Assembly: GCA_002049455.2 (NCBI GenBank)
Contig: KV919052.1
Coordinates: forward strand, 1-64,000
Length of the DNA: 64,000 nt
Reading direction: 5' to 3'
DNA from: Porphyra umbilicalis
Taxonomy: Eukaryota; Rhodophyta; Bangiophyceae; Bangiales; Bangiaceae
Within the stretch, counting starts at the first letter, position 1, and every line of letters begins with the position of its first letter. The notes beneath the pieces were generated by a model. That model did no database searches. It was not told where the DNA came from and saw nothing but the letters and a program-made list of their open reading frames with translations. Below, in pieces: positions 32,832 to 44,640 of the stretch. The translations under genes and the position numbers were made by a program.

Positions 32832-34719
32832 CTAAACAGACTGGACAAGAGCGCACGACCACATCATCATTGTCTGCAACACGTCGGCTATCCGCAACTT
32901 CGCTCGTTGCTGAAACAGCGGTGAACACAGAGTCTGGTACGGGTAAGAGTGCATGCCCGCCTTCATGATCAGCTCACAAACCACAACAAGATCGGCATCC
33001 ACCGCTCTCCCATGCAAAACTCGCTGTGAGAACAGTAGCTTTCCCTCGGCTACCAGCCGACCACCATCGACGTACAGCTGGCATGGAGAGTTGTCCGGCG
33101 CTGTCTCCATGGACGGGCGTGTCGAGGGCGGCTTCGTCTCTCCCGTCGGCTTTTGCTTTGGCCTGACGGGCGGACGCGCCGCGGTGGAGCGCATGCCCAC
33201 CAGTCGCTTTTTTAACCACCGTCCCAGGTCCATCATCATCAGCAGCGGCGGCCGTTGCCGCGGTCTTAGCAACGCGCTTGCCGACCGAACGCGAGACGCT
33301 GAGCGTGGATGGACAATCGGCAAACGCCTTGGTCTTAGACGTAGGGTTTTTGGAAGGTAGGCCACCTGCGCATCGTGCCCGTTGTCGGAAGGGCGCCCAG
33401 GTACCGGCAGCTGCAGGGAAGAGAGGGCTGATGTTGTGCTCGGGGTGTTTAACTCTGTCGGGGTTGTCGGTTCCCGCAGCGCCGCCGAGACGGGTGAAGG
33501 CGCGGACGAACCGGGTGGTGGCGCGGCCGACGCTGCACCAACCCCAGCTCAGTAAGGCTCCCCATCCGTATTAGGTGGTGCTTCCGCCGACCGCATGCGC
33601 ATGCCGGCAGCGCCAGCGGATGCCACAGCAGCTTGCATCTGCGTCACAGCTCTGTCGGACCCAAATTCTTTTCGTCCCACTCGAAGGCGCGCACGCTGGC
33701 CCGAAGAGCCCCTTGCCGCGAGTCGCGCCGCTGGGGCTGCCATCGAACGATTGACGGTGCGGCCGTCCCCGCCCTGGAGCTCCCTTACGTTGCCACCTTG
33801 CCTTTCAATGCCAGGTGGCGCCGAATCACTGCGCCGCCCACCGGCCATTGGCGTCTCTCGCTCGGCGTCCCAAGAATTTTTTCGCCGCAAGGATGAAACG
33901 CGCGTTCAAAGCAGCGGGCTCCTCCAGTGTAGCTGCATCCGGCGGTGGTGTCCGCAGAGGTTTGCCTAGCCATCCAACTGTCCGGCCATCCGTGCGTAAA
34001 TCATATGGGTCCCAAGAAGCCGAAGGAGCTGGCGACGCAGGTTGAATGCCAGTGATTGGGGTCGGCGGTGGCCTACGAGAACCAGGAGACGCCGGTCTAT
34101 GCGGAGCACATCTTGTGCGCACTGGCGACGCACATCCTGGTGTACCGGGCAACAAACGAGGAGCAGCACGTCCCACCGCTCCTGCAGCAACCGCAGCCGG
34201 TGCAGTGGCCGCCGGCTTCGGCGACGCACCCGGAAGAGCGGCCTGTGCAACCGCAGGAGGCGGAAAAGCCGCCATTGCACCCAGTGCAGAAGCGGGTGGC
34301 TTCGCCGGAATAGAAACAGACGTCGCGTCATGTTGAGCGTTTGATGCTAAGTCCAGCGTGGTTTTGGTTCAAGCAGGAGCAGTCGGCCTTCGCACAGCAG
34401 CCCGCGCTTGCGTGTTCCGGAGTGACCCCGACGCGGATGTGGCCAGTGTACCTCTCGCGCTCGGCCGAGCGCTGCGCTCCAGGCTGATTGTCGGCCCGCA
34501 TGAACAGATCACGCGCTGAGCGGCCAAAAGAGCGTCGTGAACGCTCTGCGAGTCGATTTCCGCCGCGCCATAGCCTGCAACACCCGCGTTTGATGCGGCA
34601 TTGGCACCGCGTTGGGAGGTGCCGGTCAAACCAGCTGGTAGTGCATAACAGACACCCGGCAATGGAGGTGGTGGCATGCACGAGTGGTGGTGCGTTGGAG
34701 GGTTGGAACCGGTGGCTTC
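32832..34719 (-). other. Low-confidence coding-like fragments
   Basis: Several minus-strand frames (32832-33365, 33826-34275, 34369-34677) share Ala/Pro/Arg/Ser-rich composition. They may form the C-terminal half of a decayed gene whose upstream parts are at 34720-36050. Frames alternate and no domain is recognisable. The plus-strand counterparts appear to be shadows. Confidence 0.25.
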
Positions 34720-36050
34720 TCAGCTGTTTAAACAAAGTGAGCTGGCGTCAAAGGCCGCGTTAGGCCGCCGTCGATACACTAGCGGCCTTGCCTGCTCCCC
34801 CGGTGTAGGAGCCACCCTGGGGACTGCTCGAAGGTTCACCAAGGACGCAAGACTTGCCACCGGGAGAGCGGTCCGCGCGACCTCGTGCAGCGGCTGCGGC
34901 TTAAAATAACGAATGTACGTATTAAGCGCCTCCAAGGCGGTGTGCTGCATCTCTGCCAGAAAACGCACGCTGGCCACGTGTTCGGTTCGCGTTTCGTCGT
35001 GGTCAGTCAGCCACCGCGAGAAGATGACCGTGACTTGCCCTTCGGTCACCTCGTACCCTGGGATCAGCTTCGCCATTACGCAGTTGCGGACCAAGACAGG
35101 CCTCTTCCAGACGTCTTTTGTCGACTACTGCGGCCACCAAGGCAGCGTGAGCCGCATTGACTGGACGGTGCGCGTTGCCACGCTGTTCATAGTCGCCGAC
35201 ACTAGAGGGGTGACGGCTCGAACATGCTGTTTGGGCCTGCTTTTGTCAAGCAGCTCCATCACCTGCGCCACGGTAGCGTCCGACGGCACCACCGAGGATT
35301 GCCGGCGCGTGGTCAAGGGCGCCTTCGACGTTCTCGACTGGAGCCGGCAGTCCATGTAGCGACTCTCCATGAACAAGTTGACAGCGTCGTCAGCGTCTTC
35401 AGCGTCGTCGCTTCCGTCACCGCCGTCGGTTTCAGCTTCGAAACGGCCGGCACTGCCGTCACTCGCACCGCGTCTGCGTCCACCATCTCCCGCTGCAGCA
35501 GCAGCCGACACTTGTTGGGTTCTTGCGTCTCGCTGAAAACCTCGTCCTGTTGCGTCGCTACCATCATCCTGGCCGACACCCATGCCACTTTGAGTCCGAG
35601 CCCTCGAACCCTAAGAGCTGTCGGGTGGGTCCTCGTGCGCCACCGCCCCCGGTGCCACAGTCAAATGTGGCCCGGTGGTCCCGACTGGGGCGGACAAAAC
35701 CTGCGACCGAGTTGGTCGCAGAAACAGCAGCTCGTGCGTGAGCCTCGTCAGCTCCTACGGTGCTGTCACCAGCTTTTGCCCCCTGTGGCCCGTGGCGCTA
35801 CTCCAGCCGATGTCCTGCTGTTAAGCTGCACGTTGATCACGTCCGAACCGTGGTTCATGGCGTCGAAGCTCTCGGCGAAGCGGTGCACCATGGCCAATAC
35901 GTTGCTCGCGGTGCTCTGCAGTAGCTGCACGTCTTCGTGAACGGGCACACAAAAGGTGTTGCCCACTTTGTCGTGGCCCGTGAAATGCAAGTGCTGGTTG
36001 ATCCTCTGGTTCAGAAACGCGTACTCGGAGATGGCCGACCGCAGGTTCAC
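34720..36050 (-). pseudogene. Decayed unrecognised gene in three pieces
   Basis: Reading down the minus strand: 36050-35766 (FLNQRINQHLHFTGHDKVG, VHEDVQLLQSTASNVLAM), 35583-35125 (an acidic stretch, then FMESRYMDCRLQSRTSKAP and DATVAQVMELLDKS) and 35094-34720 (YEVTEGQVTVIFSRWLTDH, ALEALNTYIRYFKPQPL). A TAG near 35125 separates the last two, which are in the same or nearly the same frame. The last piece faintly resembles the helical N-terminal domain of Crypton-type recombinases, but no catalytic R-H-R-Y residues are visible. Treat as unknown. Confidence 0.3.
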
Positions 36051-36164
36051 CAGCCGACGGAGAGACGAGCCCGCGAGAACGGTTCACCCAACAGCGCCTT
36101 CAACCGTGCGCGCACGTCTGCCGTGACGGTACGCACGTCGCAGGACGGCAGTGCATCGGCGCAC

Positions 36165-36535
36165 GGGAGACAGCACGCCCAGAGGGAGCCGTCACGCCCA
36201 GCAGGAGACGGCAGGCCCAGCGGGGGACGGCACGCTCGGCGAGAGACGACACGCCCAGCGAGGGACGCCACGCCCGGCGAGAGACGACACGCCCGGAGAG
36301 AAACGAAACGCCTGGCGACAGACCGAACGTTTCGAGGCGAGCGGCACGCCCAGAGGGAAACGGCACGCCCAGTAGTGAGCGACACACCCAGAGGGGGACG
36401 GAACGCACGGTGGGATACGGGACGCACGGCAGGAGGCGGCGCGTCCAGTGAGATACGGAGCACCAGCGGGAGACGCCACGCTCAGCAGGAAGCGGCACAC
36501 CGAAGCGGAGACGGAGCGTCAGCAGGAGACAGAGC
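36165..36535. repeat. 20-bp minisatellite, about 18-19 copies
   Basis: Units of about 20 bp share the pattern CACGCCCAGCGGGAGACGGC with drift. Twenty is not a multiple of three, so the long frames on both strands here rotate through three readings per unit and are not evidence of a gene. Confidence 0.85.
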
Positions 36536-39092
36536 TTAAGAAGAAGCGCCCAGCGGAGTGCACAGCGCTCGGTGGGGAGCACATGTGCACAGGGCCAAGC
36601 AAAAAACACAGGGCCCAGCAATCGGAACAGCGCCAAACAGGTGGCTGACATGGCGCCGAGCGGGTGGCGCAGCGACCAGAAGTGTTTCCAGCGCCCTTGC
36701 GTGGGCCCACAGCCGCTCTGGCAGCCCCGAACGTGGCACACGACGGGCATGTGTGCTGATGTGGTTTGGAAAAGGGAAAACCAGGCAGGAACCAGAAGCG
36801 TCGTGTCACTCAACGCCCCTGTGGCTGCCTGTCCTGTTGCGACGACACAGCAGCCAAGACCGCCCCCAGGCTTCCGTGGCACGGACTGAGAGAACCTCTC
36901 GATTCTGCCTGCCAGCCCCCGATTGAGTGAACTCCTGGAGTTCGGGTTGTGGCAGGTGTCAAAGCTGCTGAAACCGAGATTTTTGGTACCACGACCGCCC
37001 TATGGTGCCAGCGAGTATCCTGCCGTCTGCTCTGGAGCTCGATATTCTCTTATGTGGCTTCGCGCAAAAGCTCGTTCGCGTACCTCCCAGAGTCATGAAC
37101 GGGCCACCAAAGGGTGAATTTAGGGCCTTGTTCGAGGGTCTGGACCTGTGGATAAGGGACCAAGCCGCCACGCTCAGTTAAGACACCCCTGAGGCGAACA
37201 TCAGCATTGCCGGCCATTAATTGGCCATATCGGTTGGTGTCAGACACTTTTCACTTGTCCAGCGGTTGGAACCAGCATTCTGAAGACTGGTCCCAACCGT
37301 AGCTGGCAGCAGGCGCATCAGGGCGTCTCGGGGCATCCACAGCACCCGTGTTTCTTCCAATATGCGACAAATCCAAAGTCTCTTTGCTGAGCCGTGCGAA
37401 TCGCGTCGATCTGGAGCAAGCTGGATCGCCATGACGGTCATTGTAGACCGGATCATGTTGAGCACTATAATGTCTCCGGATAGTCTTCTTTTTTGGATGA
37501 GCCTATGATCAAAGGACGGGGGGGAGGTAGCTTGGGTTTTATGTTACGGATGGGGAACGAGGTGACATCAATGCATCAAGGTGAGACAATCTTTTCATCA
37601 GAGGTAGCGTGAGAAGAGCAGCAGCTACAAGAAAACGAGGACGTCAAAAGTGGGTTGCAAACCACGTAGCATTGTTCACCACGAGCTTCTCTATCATTGA
37701 TCGTCTCGATATGGTACGGAAGTATCTGCTTTTTACCTTCTTTTTTGCGCTTCGTATGTGTACGCCTCTTGGTACCGTGGAGACGGTACGAGTTTCACGT
37801 GTACGCTGTGACGATGCAACGTGTCCGCATCCTAATGTCCGCCCTTGACTGGGCGTGGCGCGGCTGCCTCCCAGAACAGCTGAATGCAGCATGCAAGAAA
37901 GATTGTGGCAGTCACGCATCTCAGAATGTGGGCATTTTGCACCCGGGCACGGCAGCGACACCCACGCGGTCTTGGCACCCTTCAGTAGCGGGCAGGTGCA
38001 CGCGCAAGAGTCATCGTTTGGGGTTCCCACCACGGCCAGATAGGTGTGGTGCCAGGATCTCAGATGGCACCGAAGCTCGGTGACCTATCAGGCTGACTAT
38101 CGCCAGGCCAGCAGCTCACTCGCCGATCGGATGTCGTGCGACGGCGCGACAGACTGCATAGGTCGAACCCGCTGTGTGCTGTGTACCCGCTTGGGGTCCT
38201 GAGAAACTAGGCACTGTGATGTATACCCGAAGACAAAAACTGGAGATGTGGACCATCGCCACAAAAATATCTTGATTTGTGACGTTCCATAATATGTGAA
38301 CACAATGATTACGTCAAGAACAAGTGACGGGGTACGCTCCAGAAGCACGGGTGTTCGTTCGGACTGCTTCTTGAAGTGCCCAGCAGCGTCGCACGTCGCC
38401 TTTCTATAGGACCTATAAGAATGTTGGAGGACCACTACCACAACAGGCACAATATCTCCCTAGAATGCCTATGAACCCCCCTGTCTGTTTCACGACCACC
38501 TAAAGACTGACAGAGCTACCCGGAGTCCACCCTGCACAGCATCGTCTATCCAGACGTTCAAGGGCTGCTACAGCCCACGAGCCAGGCTGCCTCCCTAGCG
38601 TGCCTTTGAGACCCCCTATCCTCTTCAGAAGCGCCTTGAGACTGCCATAGCTTCCCGGAGTCCAGCCTGCACTGGAGTGTCCATCGAGACGTCCGAGTGC
38701 TGCGACAGCTCACAAGCCTGGCTGAGGAACAACCTCCACCGACATCTGGTGTGCCTTCCTTGGCGACGAGAGCTTGCGGCAGCGGCAATAGGCTGGTGCC
38801 AGCGGCACCAGTGCCGGCGCGGGCCGAGCGCCGGCAGACCGGGCCGTTGGCAGGGAGGGGCAGCCCAGGGGCATGGCGGGTGGGGGGGGGGGTCAGAAGA
38901 AGCGGCTCTGAGGGCCTCTGTGAGGCCCCATGCCGGGCATGTGATTTGCCGTCACATTGACACGTTCGATTGGCATGATGGGCAAGCAAGCCACAAGGCC
39001 CGTAGGGCCTGGAACGGCGTCTGATCCAGCCCGTGGAAGACGGTGAGCCCTACTCGCCAAGAGAGTGGTTATTATCGACCCACATTCTGCCA
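36536..39092. other. No clear gene; scattered coding-like fragments
   Basis: 36572-36889 (plus) carries KCFQRPC and PRTWHTTGMCADVVW, Cys/His-containing but unrecognised. 36959-37465 (minus) has three overlapping short frames, one reading RLRGVLTERGGLVPYPQVQ, which may be a broken gene. 37600-38500 is AT-richer and featureless. 38560-38990 is G-rich with a G-run at 38881-38891. Confidence 0.35.
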
Positions 39093-40910
39093 TGCCCTCT
39101 TCAGAGCATCTCCACCAATGCAGCCAACCGTCCAACCCAATGGCCACATGTGCGCAAGGTGTGGCGCTGTCACTGGCTCTCCAAAAGCAGAGCCAAACCT
39201 AAGCAGATCACGTCTCAAACTTGGGCTTGCCTCGACGTCTCAGGCGGTGAACCTCTTTTTTGGAACGCCAAGAATTTATTTGCCCCATTTACGGGCCACC
39301 CTCACAGCCGCCGGCATTCCTGAGATCATACACGAAAAATAAACACATCATGACAAAGCGCAGATTGTGCTCATTCTGATAATATGCTTTGTTTTGCTCT
39401 TCGACTAGTTTTCTTTCTGTAGGAGCAGCTGGCATATCGGTGTGCCACGTGCAATGTACCTTAAAGTGGCCAGCTCCCAAATGACCATTCCAGGCCGGTC
39501 TAGTGTGGAACCCGATGCAGGACGGCGCGCCACCGTGCGATCACTCCCGTTTGTTTCAGTCGGCGCAGTTCTGTGGGGCCTCGAGCCCTGCTGACTGGAC
39601 GCCTGTCCGACAGTGTCGATGCCAGCAAGTGGGGGTGGAGTCGGTATCACTACAGCTCTGAATCTGAACAGCGCGACAAGTTAGCCCCGTGGCGGACCAC
39701 GCCTGGTGCAGCCCGCAGTGCCGCGCAGCGGTCTGCGCTCGAACGACAACACAACCTCCTTCGTTTGTGCGCGCGCTCTTGCGCGTCAGGCCAGGGACAG
39801 CCGCAAGCAGTTGAGGAACTTGGTTTTTACCGGCTGAGGCGGGAAACAGCTCGCGGGCCCTCGCAACGGGGTCCGTCGACGGGGACGACGACGCCCCAGA
39901 GAAGGCCCCACCCGGAGATCTCCCCCCATTCCAGCGTCCCGGGTCATTGTTGGGCGGTTTGATGACACCAATGGGACAAACACGAGTTGATGACATCATC
40001 GGGTGCAGGGGGAGCACGAGGGAGTAGAGAGGGAAGCGTGTAGGTGATGTAGAAATTCGTAGACAGGTGACCAGGACGGCTGTTGCAACGACTTCGTCGG
40101 AGAAATCGGTGCCAGTGAGCTCAATTCGGGGGTTACCGGAGACACCTGGCCTGGCCCCTTCCAGGCACATTGCCCCGGGATTGGTGCAAACGAGCTTTTC
40201 CCGCAGAGGCACTACAGAGAATCTCCATGACTGCCAGATCGTGTCGCGCCTGTCAGCAAGCTACGGGTCACGCTTTCCATTGGCTTTTGTAGCCCGAACA
40301 GGGAACCAGTGGTTGGCAAAAGGACTCAGAGCGTCTCCACCAATGGATCCAAACACACGAACGCGTAAACGTGGCACGGATTTGCCAAACGGGCATTGGT
40401 GGCTGGGATGCGATCCAAACATAGGGTGTGACGGTCCCGAAATAGACCATCCTCACAACTTCTAGTCGTCTAATCGACCTCGTGTTCATGACAAGCGATG
40501 GCTCTAGGTTTGGATCTTCAACGGCAGGGCCAGTCAAAACCGGCCTGTTTGTGGGCACGCCACTCCAACCAGGCCTGTTTGGATGCGCCCCCAAACGTTC
40601 GGCAATCCCCTGGTTTCACTTTGAGCCAACCTACGCCAATGGAATGCCTGACCCGTGGCATGCAAACAGTGATGCGGCGATCGGCCATCCACCAAGGTTC
40701 ATTGAACGGCATCTGTGGATTTCTGGTCCGCTGCAAAAGAGGCCCACCCCGAGTGAGCATCCAGGGGAGCCCAAGATTGAGACGTGACCTGTTCATTTCT
40801 GGCTCGACGTTTGGAGAGCCAGTGGCAATGCCACACGTTGGGCACTCGTGACGTTTGGCTTTGGCTTTTGGCTGCATGGGTGGGGACACTCTCAGGGCGT
40901 CTCCAAACAG
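39093..40910. mobile_element. Possible inverted-repeat element or pair of MITEs
   Basis: 39093-39250 (starting AGAGCATCTCCACCAATG) matches the reverse complement of 40760-40910, including TGGCTCTCCAAA, ACGTCTCAA and TTGGGCT. A further copy of the end motif (GAGCGTCTCCACCAATGG) occurs at 40329. The interior has no recognisable gene. Either one ~1.8-kb element with about 150-bp inverted ends, or separate small elements of one family, would explain this. Confidence 0.5.
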
Positions 40911-41723
40911 TCCTGTTGGAAGTGGCGCTGCCGTTCAAGCTCCAAAACAAGGGCCATCCCGCGAGGCGACCACGAGATGCATTGAGATATTGGAAAATGT
41001 GACAAGTGCTTTATTGGGCCGTCACACCACCGTCTCAGACTAAAGGTCGATTCCAAGCATAAAGACGGATGAGCGCGACTCATATCGGCGCGCACAAAAC
41101 TCAGCAATGAAACAAGCGTTGACGCCTCGCATGGACGCATCATTGAGCCTACTTGATCAGCTTTTTTGTGACGCACTTTCAGGCGGCTACGACAATAGGC
41201 TGAAGAGACAGACGTTTTTCCTTGCATCCTACAAATGTCTTGAACGCCTTTTTGTGGAACAAATGGGCCGCTGATCACACTGCAGGCGGGACCTCGACGT
41301 GGCTGGGCAACAAAATGCGTGCCATCGGTGCTGCGGGAAAGTCTGGACGACATGTGTGGCCGTTGGTCAATATGGGCAATGAGGGTGGGGAGCAGGTGAT
41401 GCTCGTAGCCGCCGAGAGAATGTGAATTTCCATGGGATGCCAAATCGGATCAATACGTGTCTTGCATGAGAATGTGGTCACAGCCAGTTCTGGATCGGCA
41501 GATAAGAAGAAATCGGCGCGAGTCTAGAGATGCAGAGAAACACGGAAGCGTATCTCAGCGCTACAAGATCCTTTGAGCGCGTAGTATTTCTTTCTTGAGT
41601 GCATATGCCACGGAAACCAGTTCTGTTTTCTTCGTATGGTTAAAAAAAGTCCAGATCTGCAGAGAAAACCCTTTCCTCATGCGCCTACATGCATGGAATA
41701 GACCCTTAGCTTTGGACCTCGCT
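40911..41723. other. No gene identified
   Basis: Mixed-composition sequence with no recognisable frame, repeat or regulatory element. Confidence 0.45.
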
Positions 41724-41800
41724 GGCTCCACCAATGCCTCCGTTGGCCAAACGGTGCCACTTTTAACTGTTTGGACGGTTGGCGCCATTGGTGGAGATGC
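41724..41800. repeat. Short inverted-repeat element (~77 bp)
   Basis: The left end GGCTCCACCAATGCCTCCG is mirrored by the right end CGGTTGGCGCCATTGGTGG read in reverse. The end motif CTCCACCAATGG is the same as in the 39093 and 40329 elements. It abuts MITE copy 3. Confidence 0.6.
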
Positions 41801-41803
41801 TCT

Positions 41804-42034
41804 CAGGCCCAAGCAAGCGGCCCAAAAAACTCAGAAAATCTCAGTGTGGGTAGCAATGTCTCTCCGTGATTCCTGAAAGACACGTTGATTGGCTTGCAAG
41901 ATGACAAGCGGCAACTGTCAGCCAATGGTTTGTTCGTGCCTTGTCGAACAGCCAATTCGAATTCTTTTCTACGCTGTGTCGTCGGCATTACCTCCCTTCT
42001 CTCTGCAACCGCCTTTTTCGGAGGTTGGCAATAT
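41804..42034. mobile_element. MITE, truncated copy 3
   Basis: It matches the right half of copies 1 and 2 in the same orientation, from CAGGCCCAAGCAAGCGGCCC to the right terminal repeat CTCTGCAACCGCC...GGAGGTTGGCAATAT. The left half is missing and replaced by the small inverted-repeat element at 41724-41800. Confidence 0.75.
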
Positions 42035-42459
42035 ATACATTACTAGTGCCCGTCGGCCGGCTAGCGCCTGTAGGATGCTCAGGAAAAATGTGACGGCGCC
42101 CTAACCAGAAAATGTCACAGGTGTACCCGTGTCGAAATGAGGTGTACATGCCACGCCTCTAGATATCCGTAGACAGCTAGCACCTCAGTCATCAAGCCTT
42201 AAGAAACACGGAGAAACGGGTGTTCTTCATGCACAGAGCACCATGAATGTGATTCTCAATATAAGAGAGGCGCCCGTCGGCTGGCAAGCGCGTGTGGTGT
42301 TCTCCAGAATAAAGTCTTGGGGCCCTGTCCAGAAGATACATGAGGTGGCCCCACGATGAAGCGACGTGAAACTCTCCACGCTGTACCTCCTGCACTCCCG
42401 TTCATACTCAAATGCCACGACTGCGCCATCACTCACGCTGTGCACTCCATCTCATCTCC
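42035..42459. other. No gene identified
   Basis: AT-intermediate sequence between MITE copy 3 and the C-rich satellite. No frame or repeat is recognised. Confidence 0.4.
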
Positions 42460-43125
42460 CGCTTTGACACCACCCTACTCCACCCAACCTCGCCCGAGAG
42501 GACCATACCCGACCCGACCCAACCCAATTCCATCACACGCAACCCCACCCGACCCGAACCGACCCCAGCCAAGCCCACCCCATCCCACCGGACCCGACCG
42601 GGCGCCACACCACCCCGCCCAATCGCACCCGATCCCACGCCGCGCCACGCCGCCCCACGCCACCCGCGCCACCGCACCCCACGCCACACCGACCGGGCCA
42701 CTCGCGCCAAGCCATTCCATCCGCGCCACGCCGCCACATCCCACCTAACGCCACGTCACGCCACGCCGCCACACCCCACCCAATGGCACGCCATACCACC
42801 CCGCCCCACCTCACTCGCTCCCACCCCACCCCATCCCGCCCCAACCCACCCGGGCAGCCCCACCACACCCCACCCCGCCTGCACCACCCACGCCCCGCCA
42901 CCCCACCCGCACCACGCCACGCCACAACATCATATCCCAACACACACGACCCCGCTGTGCCCAACCCGCTGAGCCCTACCACAGCCCACCCCGCCCGCGA
43001 CACACACACCACGCCACCCCACCCGCACCACCCCACCCCTCCCCAACACACCCCACCAGACATTAATCGACCCCGACCCAACCGCTTAACCCCACCACAC
43101 CCCAGTCCACCCTGTCCCACCTGAC
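42460..43125. repeat. Strand-biased C-rich satellite (CCCAC/CCGAC/CCACC-type)
   Basis: About 660 bp in which the plus strand consists mostly of C with A, and little G or T, built from degenerate CCCAC, CCGAC, GCCACGC and CACCCC units. The register is irregular. The minus strand is correspondingly G-rich with many G-runs. Open frames (Gly/Trp/Val-rich on the minus strand, Pro/His/Thr-rich on the plus) are compositional. Confidence 0.85.
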
Positions 43126-43344
43126 CCCGGGTCGTACTTAGTTTTCTGTTGTCATTTGTTTGAAGAAGCGTCAATTGACTGGTACATATATCTGTCGTGG
43201 GGCCTGGAACTGCGACCGACCCGCACTTCATGTACATGCCGTGCCGCGAAATCCGTAAATACGTAAAAACAGTGGTCAACTGGCTGGAATCGAAGGTGAA
43301 CACTGACACTGTTGAACGATCAGCAATCCGGGGGGGTCGCGGAC
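43126..43344. other. Short spacer between satellites
   Basis: AT-intermediate DNA with no recognisable feature. Confidence 0.4.
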
Positions 43345-43395
43345 GAACGAATAAAAGTAGCCTACAACCGTCTTTAAGAGGTTAGACAAGGTAGG
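43345..43395 (+). promoter_or_regulatory. Degenerate promoter-like module 0
   Basis: An AATAAAAG sequence at about 43350 precedes CTTTAAGAGG and the downstream type-1 segment GTAGGACCCGCACGGGCTC. The CCAAT-like part is missing. It is called only because the downstream segment matches those after modules 1, 5 and 7. Confidence 0.25.
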
Positions 43396-43460
43396 ACCCG
43401 CACGGGCTCTGGGAGCCGACAGTAAATTGAGGCGCAATTTCTTCCTTGCCAATTTCCGAG
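43385..43460 (+). repeat. Type-1 downstream segment, copy 1
   Basis: It starts GTAGGACCCGC, contains the short inverted repeat GGCTCTGGGAGCC, then GTAAATTGAGGCGC and CCAATTTCCG, and leads into a GC minisatellite. Related copies are at 44560, 48345 and 50320. Confidence 0.7.
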
Positions 43461-43464
43461 ACCC

Positions 43465-43870
43465 ACCCACCCCGCCACCCGGCGGCCGGCGGCCGGGGAG
43501 GAGGCGGCCCGCGCCCACGGACCCCCCGCAACCCGCCACCCGTCAGCCAAGGAAAAAGGCGGCCCTGCCCCACAGACCCCCCCCGCCTTGCCACCCGGCC
43601 GCCGGCGGGAAGGCGGCCCTCCCCAACGGGCCCCCCCCACCCCGCCACCCGGCGGCCGGGGGGGGGGCGGCTCTTTCACCTGGACCCCACTCACCTCGGC
43701 AACCCTCCAGATGGCGGCCGGGGCGGCGTCAGCCCTTCTCCCGCGGACCCCCCCGACCCCCTTACCCAGCCACCCGGCGGCCCGGGGGGGGGCCGCCTTG
43801 CCCATGGGACCCCCCACACCCCGCAAGCCAGCGGCTTGGGGGGAGGCGGGCCTCCGCCCCGGACCCTCGC
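43465..43870. repeat. ~58-bp GC-rich minisatellite array 1
   Basis: About seven units contain CACCCGGCGGCCGGGG, then GGCGGCCCTCCCC and a CGGACCCCCCC linker. The internal CCCGGCGGCCGGGG is partly self-complementary. Pro/Gly/Arg-rich frames occur on both strands. Confidence 0.85.
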
Positions 43871-44100
43871 ACACCACCAATAATCGGCCCCCCACCGCGC
43901 TACCCCGGAGCCTGTGAAAAGACGGTCTCGCTCTGCGCCGCTCGCCGTCAATCAGGCGCTCCAGCTGACGCCCTCGCGCTGCGCTGCACGCCAAAACTCT
44001 GGGCAGTCCCAATTTTCCTCTGTTCGAAACGATTAAATTCACCATAACGCAGGCGTTCATTTCGACGGCCTCGCGCTGCGCCGCTCGCAGTGATCTGGAC

Positions 44101-44500
44101 GTATTTGATCCGGACGACCAGGCACGTTTTTAGAATGTTTGTCTTCAGAATGCACTGAAACTCTGGTCCGTAGTGCAAATCATTTGTTTTCTAATGTAGC
44201 CCGAGTTCGAAACTTTATAGCGGTCATCCCACTGGGTTGTATTTGATCCGAGCGTGCAGCCAGTTTCTTAGAATGTTTGTCGTCGGAAAGCGCCGAAACT
44301 CTGGGCGCTCGCGCAATCCATTTGTTTGCGAATGGGGCCCCTGTGCGAAGCCCGATCGCGGCCAGCCCACTGGGATGTATTTGATCCGGGCGTGCCAGCA
44401 GGTTCTGAGAATGTTTGCGGTCGGAATGCGCTGAAAATCGGGGCCGTCGCGCAATCCATCCGTTTGCCATTGTAGCCCGTGTGCGAAGTCTGATCGCGGC
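44101..44500 (+). repeat. 138-bp tandem repeat, array 1 (three units)
   Basis: GTATTTGATCC recurs at 44101, 44239 and 44377, exactly 138 bp apart. Each unit includes TTAGAATGTTTGTCGTCGGAA, CCGAAACTCTGGGC, CGCAATCCATTTGTTTGC and GTGTGCGAAGCCCGATCGC-like blocks. The last unit passes directly into the CCAAT-like part of module 1. Confidence 0.9.
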
Positions 44501-44575
44501 CATCCCATTGGTGGGCTGTACAGACGCATGTGGCCCACGGCGAGCTGTATATAAAGGGACAATGTAGGACCCGCG
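44500..44575 (+). promoter_or_regulatory. Promoter-like module 1
   Basis: CCCATTGGTGGGCTG (inverted CCAAT) at about 44505 is followed by GTGGCCCACGGCGAG and then TATATAAAGGGAC at 44548. This is the best TATA-like element of the set. Confidence 0.5.
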
Positions 44576-44640
44576 CAGGCTCTCAGAAACCACTGTCAAT
44601 CAAGGCGCATGTTTTGCCTTGCCATTTTTCCGGACCCCCC
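44560..44640 (+). repeat. Type-1 downstream segment, copy 2
   Basis: It starts GTAGGACCCGCGCAGGCTC and shares the GTCAATCAAGGCGC and CCATTTTTCCGGACCC blocks. The short stem seen in the other copies is weakened here. Confidence 0.65.

Noticed and set aside
36100..36882. 260-codon minus-strand frame with repeating SGRAVSR-like segments
   Set aside because: It spans a 20-bp minisatellite; the repeat length is not a multiple of three and the reading rotates.
42412..43309. Long Pro/His-rich (plus) and Gly/Trp/Val-rich (minus) frames
   Set aside because: They are a direct result of the strand-biased C-rich satellite.
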